Origin: Thalassotalea sp. HSM 43
GTDB lineage: Bacteria > Pseudomonadota > Gammaproteobacteria > Enterobacterales > Alteromonadaceae
Direction: 5' to 3'
DNA: 64,000 bases
Assembly: GCF_004752005.1 (NCBI RefSeq)
Contig: NZ_CP038493.1
Coordinates: 2,380,302-2,444,301, forward strand
Shown: positions 1 to 8,490 of the stretch, in pieces
How the letters are laid out: every line of letters begins with the position of its first letter
How positions within the stretch are numbered: position 1 is the first letter of the stretch
Made by a program: the position numbers and the translations under genes
Notes under the pieces: model-generated
Told to the model about the DNA's origin: nothing
The model's database searches: none
The model's input: only the letters and a program-made list of their open reading frames with translations

Positions 1-221
1 GCGGCACGATCAACTGGATCAGGGAAGTTAGCTGCTTCGTCTTTCATATGAGTCACGGTGCGATCAACTTCCTCGCGTAATTGCGCGCGCCATGCTTCCA
101 GAATCTTTTTGAAGTGCTCTTCCTGGGCAGGGTTCATATACTCTTCGCCTGCCTTCTCTTTATACGGCTCAACGCCAGCTAATGCCAGGATGCCGATAGC
201 TTGTGTTTTATTTGTTGGCAT
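1..221 (-). CDS. dksA: RNA polymerase-binding transcription factor DksA (5' part, cut by window start)
   Basis: DksA binds the secondary channel of RNA polymerase and works with ppGpp in the stringent response. The visible 73 N-terminal residues include the family's strongly conserved segments GVEPY, GEEYMN, ILEAWR and DRTVTHM...ANFPDPVDRA, which make up the first coiled-coil arm and the acidic-tip region. The C-terminal zinc finger lies beyond the window edge. The start is the ATG at 221, with an AGGAG ribosome site about seven bases upstream. sfsA lies directly upstream on the same strand, the same order as in E. coli. The family assignment is certain; whether the gene is complete cannot be judged here. 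Confidence 0.95.
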   Translation of the reverse strand, partial: MPTNKTQAIGILALAGVEPYKEKAGEEYMNPAQEEHFKKILEAWRAQLREEVDRTVTHMKDEAANFPDPVDRA

Positions 222-272
222 GCCGAATCTCCTAAGTACTACTTAACTCTTTAGCATTCATTTAATTGGATA

Positions 273-301
273 TCTATAACAGAATGTATCAACACTGGCA
301 A
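273..301 (-). promoter_or_regulatory. Predicted sigma-70 promoter for dksA
   Basis: On the minus strand a -35 TTGCCA (296-301) and a -10 TATAGA (273-278) are separated by exactly 17 bases. This would start transcription about 45 bases before the dksA ATG. It lies downstream of sfsA, so dksA would have its own promoter besides any read-through. Seen by eye; not tested against a matrix. Confidence 0.5.
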
Positions 302-394
302 AGAATTTATGAAAAATTTATTGCTTATCTGTTACAACGCCCCTTGTTATAGGTTAGACAGGGAATATAAGGGTTAAAATTTCAATATCAAGCG

Positions 395-1102
395 TTAAGG
401 TGCGATAAATTGCAATTTTTTGCTAATTTGTATTGCAAAACTGTCTATCTCACAACCATAGGCGAGTATTTCGACCCCTTCAGCTATCGCTTCGCCAATT
501 AGCTTGGCATATTCCATATCAATAAAGTCTGCGACTCTAACCTTGTTTATACCTGTATGTTGCGCACAAAACAACAATACACTTCGATGGCCTTGCTGGC
601 GCATTCTAATTAATTCGCGTATGTGTTTTTGTCCACGGCTGGTCACCGCATCGGGAAAGTAACCGCTACCTTGTTGTAATAAGGTCGTTGATTTCACTTC
701 CACAAAGCAGGTTGGCTGCCCATCAGATTCCAGCATAACATCAATACGAGAGTTTTCATCACCGTATTTTACTTCGCTACGAACCGTTTGATAATTGCTT
801 AGCTCTTTGATCACACCATTGTTGATCGCTTCAATCACCAATTTATTGGCATTGCCAGTATTGATGCCGATGAAATGGTTATCAAAGCTTTGCGCCAGCT
901 CGAATGTCCCTGGGTATTTTCGCTTTGGGTTATCTGATAATGAATACCAAACGGTATACCCGGGTTCTGCACAGCCGGTCATCGCCCCGGTATTCGGGCA
1001 ATGAATCGTGGTGATGCTATCATCTGCGAGCTTAATGTCTGTTAAAAAACGTTTATAGCGTTTGATTAAGGTCGCAGATTGCAATGGCGGGTCAAATTTC
1101 AT
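395..1102 (-). CDS. sfsA: SfsA family DNA-binding/nuclease-fold protein
   Basis: This is a 235-residue full-length SfsA protein (sugar fermentation stimulation protein). The diagnostic CPNTGAM segment is at residues 35-41, an INTGNANKL segment follows at about 80-88, and SRIDV (118-122) followed by EVKST (135-139) gives the D...ExK pattern of the PD-(D/E)xK nuclease fold known for this family. The E. coli protein was described as a DNA-binding activator of maltose genes; the biochemical role is still poorly defined. The gene sits upstream of dksA on the same strand and diverges from pepB across a 219-base gap. No factor-independent terminator is seen between sfsA and dksA. Confidence 0.93.
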   Translation of the reverse strand: MKFDPPLQSATLIKRYKRFLTDIKLADDSITTIHCPNTGAMTGCAEPGYTVWYSLSDNPKRKYPGTFELAQSFDNHFIGINTGNANKLVIEAINNGVIKELSNYQTVRSEVKYGDENSRIDVMLESDGQPTCFVEVKSTTLLQQGSGYFPDAVTSRGQKHIRELIRMRQQGHRSVLLFCAQHTGINKVRVADFIDMEYAKLIGEAIAEGVEILAYGCEIDSFAIQISKKLQFIAP

Positions 1103-1321
1103 AGTAATAGCCAGGTACTTTGTTATTGATTTTAATGATAAAATGTTTGTTTAAATTGTAACGACAGCTGTTACGCATTTTTTCGTGTACTATGCTATAT
1201 AGCAGCCAATTCGGCAAGCTATTGCCAAATTGATAATCCAATTATTTTAAGGCTTGAACGTCGCACTTTTTTAAAAAGTGACACATATCATTGTCTTAAT
1301 GTCGATTGAATAGGAATCTTC

Positions 1322-2611
1322 ATGACCAAAACAGCCATAATTAAACTTTCCACTGCAACGCCAGATAACTGGCAAGCTTCCAGCTCTATTAGTTTCCATA
1401 ATGATGAAATTCATATTCATATCACTGATGTGATAGATAAAGACCTGCGCGCTATTCAACAAGCGGGTCGTAAAATAGAAACCTTAGGTGTTGCTAACGC
1501 CAAGCTTGACGGCGAACATTGGTGCGAAAGCAGCCAATGGGCATTTGCTCAAGGGTTCAGTAAAGTCGGTAAGCTCGAAGCCGTTGAGTTTAGCGGTGAT
1601 GAATCGCAACTTAAACGTTTAAATGACAAGCAAGCCAGTTACGCTTGGGCCAGAGATTTAATCAATCAAACTCCGTCCAACTTGGTGCCAGAAACATTAT
1701 GCCAAAGTGCGTTGATGTACATTAAAGAGTTAGCACCGGATGATGTCAGCGCTGAGATTATCAGTGGTGATAACCTTGAACTGGACGGTTGGGTCGGCAT
1801 CTATAATGTTGGTAAGGGCAGCATCAATGACCCTGGCATGCTTATTATCGATTACAACCCAAGCAAAAATGAAGCTGAACCGGTACACGCAACACTGGTC
1901 GGTAAAGGCATTACATTTGATTCTGGTGGCTATTCAATCAAACCGAGCGCCGGTATGTTTTCGATGAAATGTGACATGGGTGGTGCGGCAACGGTTACCG
2001 CTGCGATGGCCTTGGCGATCAAATCTGGCCTGAAAAAGCGCATCAAACTTATCCTTTGTTGTGCAGAGAATATGATCAGTGGTTATGCCTATAAGCTCGG
2101 CGATATTCTTAACTATAAAAATGGCATGTCGGTCGAAATTGCTAATACAGATGCGGAAGGGCGTTTGGTGTTGGCCGATGGTTTAATTAAAGCCAGTGAA
2201 TTTGAATCGGACATGATCATTGATGCTGCGACGCTAACTGGCGCGGCAATGATGGCTACCGGTGGCGAATACAACGCCGTATTCGCGCTTGATCAAGAAA
2301 TTGCCAATAAGACATTAGCGGTTGCTGCCGAGCATAATGATCCGGCTTGGCAGTTGCCATTAGCGCCGTTCCATCAAAACAAGTGTCCATCATCATTCGC
2401 GGATACGGCAAATAGCACCACACAAAAAGGTGGCGGTGCTGGTGGTGCCAGCAATGCCGCTGGCTTTTTAGCCCGCTTTGTTCCTAACCAAGGTAAAGGT
2501 TGGCTGCATTTGGACTTATCTGCGTGTTATAACGAACATGCCAGTGGCTTATGGGCTGCCGGTGCGACAGGCTCAGGTATTGCCACAATTACCGCCTTGT
2601 TAATGCAGTAA
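1322..2611 (+). CDS. pepB: Peptidase B (M17 leucyl aminopeptidase family)
   Basis: This is a cytoplasmic aminopeptidase of family M17 with two metal ions. At 429 residues it matches PepB (about 427) rather than the longer PepA, and the N-terminal domain resembles PepB. The metal and catalytic region is intact: GKGITFDSGG from residue 194 contains the metal-binding lysine and aspartate, and NTDAEGR is at 275-281. It would take part in peptide turnover. The start ATG at 1322 follows AGGAATCTTC. It diverges from sfsA and is closed by a terminator. Confidence is high for M17 and good for PepB specifically. Confidence 0.92.
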   Translation: MTKTAIIKLSTATPDNWQASSSISFHNDEIHIHITDVIDKDLRAIQQAGRKIETLGVANAKLDGEHWCESSQWAFAQGFSKVGKLEAVEFSGDESQLKRLNDKQASYAWARDLINQTPSNLVPETLCQSALMYIKELAPDDVSAEIISGDNLELDGWVGIYNVGKGSINDPGMLIIDYNPSKNEAEPVHATLVGKGITFDSGGYSIKPSAGMFSMKCDMGGAATVTAAMALAIKSGLKKRIKLILCCAENMISGYAYKLGDILNYKNGMSVEIANTDAEGRLVLADGLIKASEFESDMIIDAATLTGAAMMATGGEYNAVFALDQEIANKTLAVAAEHNDPAWQLPLAPFHQNKCPSSFADTANSTTQKGGGAGGASNAAGFLARFVPNQGKGWLHLDLSACYNEHASGLWAAGATGSGIATITALLMQ

Positions 2612-2635
2612 CAAGGTTTCAAAAGCAAATAAAAG

Positions 2636-2660
2636 CGAACACTGCTGTGTTCGTTTTTTT
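2636..2660 (+). terminator. Rho-independent terminator after pepB
   Basis: A seven-base perfect stem CGAACAC/GTGTTCG with a TGCT loop is followed by a run of seven T, 25 bases after the pepB stop. Confidence 0.85.
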
Positions 2661-2763
2661 ATGGCCGCAATCTATTGAAAGGCCATTTTCAGCAAAATAA
2701 AGCCTGCTCATCTATACTCAATAAACAACAATAAACTGATATGAATTTCTTATTTACATCAAT

Positions 2764-4380
2764 ATGTTTGCCTCATTATTGCGAGTATTGCTAGGCATTG
2801 TCGTGCTGCTGTTAATTAACTCTTCTGTGGTTAAAGCCGAAGAGGATTTAACCCTGAAAGAAGTTAAAGAGCGTCAAGAGCAGGCAAATCAAGCCATACG
2901 CAATGCTCAATCTTTGCCGATAGATAGTCCATTACGCGGCAAAACCCCATTATCCAGTCTGCTCAGTATTGGCGAAGCGTTGCAATCAGGGGATTATAAA
3001 AACGCCGCCAAGTACTTTGATTTTCGTTACCTTGATAAGCAATTGTCCGATGAGAGAAAGGCTGAATTGATTCATCGCTTAACCATTGTCTGGTCACAAC
3101 ATCATTCCTTGGATATCTCTTTACTCAGTGATGATGAACAAGGGCATGTTGAAGATGGACTGCCGGCCAATCGCGATTTACTCGGGGTTATTAAAACCAG
3201 CAAAGATGACGTGCCGATTTATTTGCAGCGAATTACCACTGACGACGGCCGCTTAATGTGGAAAATATCAGGCAGCAGTGTCGCTAATATTCCAGCTCTA
3301 TGGCAAGAGTTTGGTTACCATCCTTGGGCCGAGTCTATCTCTCACATATTGCCTGAATTCCAACTGCTCGATATGGAGAATTGGCAGTTTGTCAGTTTTG
3401 TGATTATTTTGGTGTTCTCGTGGTACTTTACCGCATTGATACGGCAGATTTTACTTAAGTTGGTGGAGTTCTCAGATACCTATCGCCGCACTATGCGACG
3501 CTTTATTAGTATTCCATTACGACTGTTCTTATTTTTTATATTGATTCAATGGCTTAGTGGTCATTTAGGGTTGTCGATAAATGCCCGGGTATGGATTGAT
3601 ACCGGCACCTTGAACTATCTCGCGGCGATTTTTTTAAGCATGGGTATCATCGAGTTTTGTTTCGCGCTCTACAGTTCTCGCGCAGAAAACGACGATCAAA
3701 ATGCTATTGCCATCATTAAACCTATGGTCACTACGCTGAAAATATTCGTGGTGATGGTGTACTTATTGAACTGGTTTGACGATGCCGGATTCAATATTAC
3801 CACCATCATTACCGGCCTCGGCATAGGCAGTTTAGCCGTTGCCCTTGCGGCACAAAAATCACTAGAAAATATCTTTGGCGCGTTTACCTTGTATATTGCT
3901 CGACCTGTCAAACCCGGTGATATGTGTAAGTTTGGCAATACGCAGGGGCGGGTTGAGGAAATCGGCTTGCGATCGACGAAAATGCGCAAACTTAATCGCG
4001 CGGTGGTGCACGTGCCGAACTCGGTGATTGCCTCAATGGACTTAGAAAACATCGGTGAAATCGATCATCGATATTACAATAAGCGCTTTCGCGTTAGGTT
4101 AAATACGCCTAGACAAACCTTACAGACATTGGTTGAGCAAATGCGCGATTTAGTGGTCAACCATCCTAATGTGGTTGATTTGGAAACTTATGTTCGTTTT
4201 GAACATGTTGATGTTGATGCCTTTGTCATTGTGGTTAATGCCTATGTCACCACGTCAAATCGTGTGGTCTATAAGCAATATGAGGAAGACCTTAACTTCA
4301 AAATTCTTGAATTGATTGACCGTTTAGGTGTTGAACTTGCTCTTCCTGAACAACACCTTGCCTTGAAAAACATCAAGTAA
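2764..4380 (+). CDS. MscS-family mechanosensitive ion channel
   Basis: This 538-residue inner-membrane protein begins with a signal peptide (about 1-25, ending VVKA). A periplasmic domain of about 180 residues follows, then several membrane spans from about residue 210. The MscS pore helix is GLGIGSLAVALAAQ from residue 351, followed by the family's SLENIFGAF segment and the cytosolic beta domain (RPVKPGD, GRVEEIGLRSTKMR, VHVPNS). Such channels open under membrane tension to release solutes during hypo-osmotic shock. It is larger than E. coli MscS (286) and closer to medium-sized YbdG/YnaI-type members. It appears to be monocistronic. No strong ribosome site precedes the ATG at 2764, so the exact start is less certain than the family. 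Confidence 0.9.
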   Translation: MFASLLRVLLGIVVLLLINSSVVKAEEDLTLKEVKERQEQANQAIRNAQSLPIDSPLRGKTPLSSLLSIGEALQSGDYKNAAKYFDFRYLDKQLSDERKAELIHRLTIVWSQHHSLDISLLSDDEQGHVEDGLPANRDLLGVIKTSKDDVPIYLQRITTDDGRLMWKISGSSVANIPALWQEFGYHPWAESISHILPEFQLLDMENWQFVSFVIILVFSWYFTALIRQILLKLVEFSDTYRRTMRRFISIPLRLFLFFILIQWLSGHLGLSINARVWIDTGTLNYLAAIFLSMGIIEFCFALYSSRAENDDQNAIAIIKPMVTTLKIFVVMVYLLNWFDDAGFNITTIITGLGIGSLAVALAAQKSLENIFGAFTLYIARPVKPGDMCKFGNTQGRVEEIGLRSTKMRKLNRAVVHVPNSVIASMDLENIGEIDHRYYNKRFRVRLNTPRQTLQTLVEQMRDLVVNHPNVVDLETYVRFEHVDVDAFVIVVNAYVTTSNRVVYKQYEEDLNFKILELIDRLGVELALPEQHLALKNIK

Positions 4381-4394
4381 TATCAGCACAAGCT

Positions 4395-5273
4395 CTATAA
4401 CATGACACCAACAATAAACAACACCCAATAGGCAAAGTAGGCAATTTGCACTTTGGTGGTTTGCGCGCTGGCGATGTCTGCCTCTGGCAAATGCTCAACG
4501 GTGGCGATAGTGGCGACGATAGATGGTAAGGCAAGAATACAGATACCCGCCAAATAAGGAATATTTAACCAATAGATTGTCGCTGCCGTTGCCAATGACG
4601 TGGTGATGACCACCAGCTTTTGCCACTTAAGGTTAGTTGCTAACGATTGTGGTAATTGCTCTGCATCAATCAATTGGTGTTGTTCAATAATAAATAAAGC
4701 CTGTTTACTTAACGAAATAAGCAGTGCCAATAGCGCAGCACATGCGCCAGCGGCAACACTGTAGTCGCTGATGTGCGCGGTATGTAAATAAAACGCAATG
4801 ACGCAGGGAAGAAAGCCGTTTGCCAATGCCCAAAAGCTCATGTGAACCTTTTTGTATTGGTAAAGTTGCGCCTTGCTAAACAGTGTCTTCATGCGCACGG
4901 TAATAGCAAACGGGATCAGCAAAGACAATGACAACAATATTGACGGCATGGCAAAACCGACACTAACGCTGAGTAGCAGAATAAATCCAATCGCAAATAA
5001 CATCGCCATTGCGTAGCTAAGCCGTAATAAGGCAACACGGTCGCCTTGTTGCTGCGTCGCATTGGCATGGTTAACATACGCCGCTTGATAATTACCGGCT
5101 AGATTGAGCGCGGTTTGAGCAATGATGACTAACACAATACAGCTGGCGAATAAGCTGCCATCAACGGGCCATTGTAAGGCCGATAAACCGGTACCTAGAA
5201 TAATACTGGCCATAGGAATAAATAGGCTACGAGGCTGAAAGGCGCCGCTGATAAATTTTAAATAGATACTCAT
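4395..5273 (-). CDS. Degenerate UbiA/MenA-like polytopic membrane protein
   Basis: This 292-residue protein has about eight or nine hydrophobic spans and the overall pattern of the UbiA prenyltransferase superfamily. The opening RSLFIPMASIILGTGLS resembles the start of MenA. The stretch LNLAGNYQAAY (56-66) lies where MenA carries its first Asp-rich motif (NDYGD type), but the aspartates are absent. The second motif region (IIEQHQLIDAEQLP, about 195-210) also lacks the DxxxD pattern. I infer a UbiA-fold protein that is probably not a standard prenyltransferase. It could equally be an unrelated membrane family, since the match is by pattern only. It ends the thpR transcript, 21 bases after that gene, and converges on the MscS gene. 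Confidence 0.5.
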   Translation of the reverse strand: MSIYLKFISGAFQPRSLFIPMASIILGTGLSALQWPVDGSLFASCIVLVIIAQTALNLAGNYQAAYVNHANATQQQGDRVALLRLSYAMAMLFAIGFILLLSVSVGFAMPSILLSLSLLIPFAITVRMKTLFSKAQLYQYKKVHMSFWALANGFLPCVIAFYLHTAHISDYSVAAGACAALLALLISLSKQALFIIEQHQLIDAEQLPQSLATNLKWQKLVVITTSLATAATIYWLNIPYLAGICILALPSIVATIATVEHLPEADIASAQTTKVQIAYFAYWVLFIVGVML

Positions 5274-5294
5274 AAATGCTCTTGATTGCCGACG

Positions 5295-5831
5295 TTATTG
5301 TGTTTGCTGCGCGGTGAGTGGCCAGCGATGCAGCACATCATATCTTACTCCCTGGTTGCTGGAAACCGACTGGTATAAACAAAAGTCGAAGAATGACAGC
5401 GACAGGTTAAGCGTCTTGATGATCGTATCATCGACATCAGGCAAATGTGCGGTGTTTCGACATAAGGTCAGGTGCGGTACATATTGGCGCTCGATGATAT
5501 CAAAACCAAGCTGACGACAGCCCTGTTGTAACTGTTCGGCAAGTTGGTAAATTGGTGTATCACTGTGCTGACAGCCAAGAAATAACACCTTAGGTTTTGG
5601 CCAGCATTGCAAAGTGTTTAGCGTCATATGTATTGGCGGGTTATCAATGTTATTCGCCAGCGCTATCAGGCTTGGCAATTGCGATGGGGTAACCTGACCA
5701 ATAAACGCCAGCGTCACATGGTAATTGGCAGACGGCACCGGTCGGCCAAGACTGGTGATGTGTTGTTGTCGCCATTGCTCAATTTGCTGTTTTTTATCTT
5801 GGCTTGGAGATAGTGCAAAAAATAATCGCAT
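5295..5831 (-). CDS. thpR: RNA 2',3'-cyclic phosphodiesterase (2H family)
   Basis: This 178-residue protein is a member of the 2H phosphoesterase superfamily (formerly 2'-5' RNA ligase). Both catalytic HxT motifs are present: HVTLAF at about residues 38-43 and HLTLCR at about 120-125. The N-terminus RLFFALSP is typical. The enzyme hydrolyses 2',3'-cyclic phosphate ends of RNA. It diverges from hrpB across 52 bases and precedes the UbiA-like gene, with which it probably shares a transcript. Confidence 0.92.
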   Translation of the reverse strand: MRLFFALSPSQDKKQQIEQWRQQHITSLGRPVPSANYHVTLAFIGQVTPSQLPSLIALANNIDNPPIHMTLNTLQCWPKPKVLFLGCQHSDTPIYQLAEQLQQGCRQLGFDIIERQYVPHLTLCRNTAHLPDVDDTIIKTLNLSLSFFDFCLYQSVSSNQGVRYDVLHRWPLTAQQTQ

Positions 5832-5883
5832 AGTTTGTGTTATTCGTGGTTGATGCCTTTAACAGTAAGATAGCGCTGTTAAT

Positions 5884-8490
5884 ATGTGTTATAACAGTGA
5901 TTATGTAACTACCTTAGTCAATTATTGCCTGATGTGCACAAAAGCCTTGGACAGTTATCCTGTCACCAATATTAAAACAGAGCTGCTCAATACCTTAACA
6001 TCGACCAATACCATCATCTTATCTGCACCACCAGGTGCCGGTAAATCCACGGTGTTGCCGTTATGGTTACTGCCATTGCCGCAATTTGCCGACAAAAAAA
6101 TCATTATGCTGCAGCCTCGACGTCTGGCAACACGTTCGGTGGCACAGCGTTTGGCGCAGATGCTTAATGAGCCTCTGGGTAAAACCGTTGGCTATCAGAT
6201 GCGTGGTGACAGCAAAGTCAGCAAAGAAACGCGCCTTTTGGTTGTTACCGAAGGTATTTTGACACGCATGATCCTCGATGATAATGAGCTTGCCGATGTT
6301 GGCCTGATAATTTTTGATGAATTTCATGAACGCTCGATTCACGCCGATCTTGGCTTAGCGTTGGCGCGTGATGTGCAGCTTGGCTTGCGAGATGACCTGA
6401 CATTGTTATTGATGTCGGCGACTATCGATAATGTCTACCTGCAGCAATGCTTACCCGATGCCAAGTATTTAACCAGTGCTGGCAAAAGCTATCCCGTTGA
6501 AATGCACTATCAGCCGGTTGTTGGCAACAAACGATTACTCGATCATCTGGCTAAAGTCATTGTCGAACAATGCCAGACAAATGCCGGTTCCAGCCTAGTA
6601 TTTTTGCCAGGCAGTGGTGAGATTAACACCTTAGCCGAATTGCTCACCGACAGACTGCCGACACAATATCAACTGCATTGTCTGTTTGGCGACCTATCGT
6701 TAGCAGAGCAGCGCCAAGCTATCGCACCAAGTCCGGCAGGGATGCACAAAGTGGTGTTGGCAACCAATATTGCCGAGACTTCTATAACAATTGACGGCGT
6801 AACCCTAGTAATCGATGCCGGATTGGAAAAGGTCGCCAGCTATGATGTGCAAACCTTATCGAATCGACTGAACTTACAACAAATTAGTAAAGCGTCTGCG
6901 GTTCAACGCAGTGGTCGCGCTGGTCGAGTTGCGCCTGGACGTTGTATTCGCGTTTATTCTAAAGAAAACTTTGAACGACGTATGGAGCACAGCGCCAGTC
7001 AAATCAGCCAGAGTGATTTACTGCCGCTTACACTGGATGTCGCCCGATGGGGCGTTCATGAGTTTAAGCAGCTACAGTTTGTCGAGTTACCGCCAGAAAG
7101 TAGCGAAAAGCAATGTTGGCAATTACTGCAGGAGTTGCAAATCGTCGACCAACAACGACGCTTAACATCTCATGGTCAAAATGTGGCAAAACTGGCCACC
7201 CATCCAAGGTATGGCCATATGTTGTTATCGGCACCAACAATAGACGGTAACGATGGCCAATTGCTGTCATTAGCGTGTATATTAGCGTCGCTATTGGAAG
7301 AGCGTGATATTGTCTCTAGAAATGCCGCCAACAGTGATATTCGCAATCGCCTATATATGTTGTTGTCTGCCGAACAACGTCATAAATCCGCTATCAATAA
7401 ACGTATCTTGCAATCGGCACAACGACTGTATCAAGCACTAAGACGCATCCTCGGTGAGCATCTAATACCAGATAAAATGTGTTTACAAGAAGCTCAATTG
7501 CCGATTGATAAAACCGGCCTGTTGTTAGCGTTTGCTTATCCAGAAAGGATCAGTAAAGCGCGTAATCAAGACACAAAATATTTAACCGCAAATGGCAAAG
7601 GGCTTGAACTTGACCCAGTAGATAGCTTAACAGGTCAGCCATTTTTACTGGTTGCTCGGGTGTTTAATCGTCAGCAACGCTTACAGGTTGAATTGGCGGC
7701 TCCTTTGCAGCTAGATGATATCATGCGCTATTTTCCGCACCTACAGCAAAAACAACAGACCACGTATTATGATCAGAAAAAGCAACGCATCGTCAGTGAA
7801 TCACAGCATAGGTTGGGTCAAATACTGTTGTCGAGTACCCAGCTTAACGACAAAGCCACGGCTGTTGATTACGCCGAGGTTTGGCTCGACCATATTGGTC
7901 GCAATGGCTTGTCGGTACTGCGTTTTGATGACAAATGCCAAAGTTTACTGACTCGCCTGCGCTGGCTGCATACGCACTTTCCGGACTCTGGTTATCCTGA
8001 TGTATCAGAAGCGGCATTATTAGCGCAATTGAACCAATGGTTAGCACCTTACATTGATAACATAACCTCAGTTAAAGCGCTCCAAGGTCTTAATTTTCAT
8101 GATATTTTATTAAATACTCTAGATTATCCGCAACAACAGGCGTTATCGTTATGGGTACCGAAATATTATATTAGTCCGTTAGGGCGAAAATTTGCCTATC
8201 AATATGGTGAGTTTTTAGAGCCTAAGGTTGCCTTGCCAATGCAGCAAGTGTATGGTTTAGATAGTTCACCTAAGGTGGCCAATGGGCGGGTAAATGTGGT
8301 GCTTGAATTATTATCACCCGCCGGCAGACCGATACAGATTACCAAAGATTTAGGCAGATTTTGGCAAGGCAGTTATGGCCAAGTTCAAAAAGACATGAAA
8401 GCCAATTACCCCAAACACTATTGGCCAGATGATCCGGCCAATGCAAAGCCAACAAACAAAACCAAGAAACACATAGGCAATGGCAAGTAG
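5884..8490 (+). CDS. hrpB: ATP-dependent RNA helicase HrpB (DEAH-box type)
   Basis: This superfamily 2 helicase carries Walker A APPGAGKST at 48-56, the Walker B variant DEFH at 145-148, SAT at 178-180 and motif VI QRSGRAGR at 341-348, followed by the HA2-like and HrpB C-terminal domains. At 868 residues it is somewhat longer than E. coli HrpB (about 809). Part of this may be the start choice: from 5884 there is a 16-residue leader with no family resemblance, and the in-frame ATG at 5932 (MCTKALDS) would fit relatives better. Neither has a convincing ribosome site. The 3' end overlaps mrcB by 11 bases, the same adjacency as in E. coli. Its substrate is unknown. Confidence 0.93.
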   Translation: MCYNSDYVTTLVNYCLMCTKALDSYPVTNIKTELLNTLTSTNTIILSAPPGAGKSTVLPLWLLPLPQFADKKIIMLQPRRLATRSVAQRLAQMLNEPLGKTVGYQMRGDSKVSKETRLLVVTEGILTRMILDDNELADVGLIIFDEFHERSIHADLGLALARDVQLGLRDDLTLLLMSATIDNVYLQQCLPDAKYLTSAGKSYPVEMHYQPVVGNKRLLDHLAKVIVEQCQTNAGSSLVFLPGSGEINTLAELLTDRLPTQYQLHCLFGDLSLAEQRQAIAPSPAGMHKVVLATNIAETSITIDGVTLVIDAGLEKVASYDVQTLSNRLNLQQISKASAVQRSGRAGRVAPGRCIRVYSKENFERRMEHSASQISQSDLLPLTLDVARWGVHEFKQLQFVELPPESSEKQCWQLLQELQIVDQQRRLTSHGQNVAKLATHPRYGHMLLSAPTIDGNDGQLLSLACILASLLEERDIVSRNAANSDIRNRLYMLLSAEQRHKSAINKRILQSAQRLYQALRRILGEHLIPDKMCLQEAQLPIDKTGLLLAFAYPERISKARNQDTKYLTANGKGLELDPVDSLTGQPFLLVARVFNRQQRLQVELAAPLQLDDIMRYFPHLQQKQQTTYYDQKKQRIVSESQHRLGQILLSSTQLNDKATAVDYAEVWLDHIGRNGLSVLRFDDKCQSLLTRLRWLHTHFPDSGYPDVSEAALLAQLNQWLAPYIDNITSVKALQGLNFHDILLNTLDYPQQQALSLWVPKYYISPLGRKFAYQYGEFLEPKVALPMQQVYGLDSSPKVANGRVNVVLELLSPAGRPIQITKDLGRFWQGSYGQVQKDMKANYPKHYWPDDPANAKPTNKTKKHIGNGK

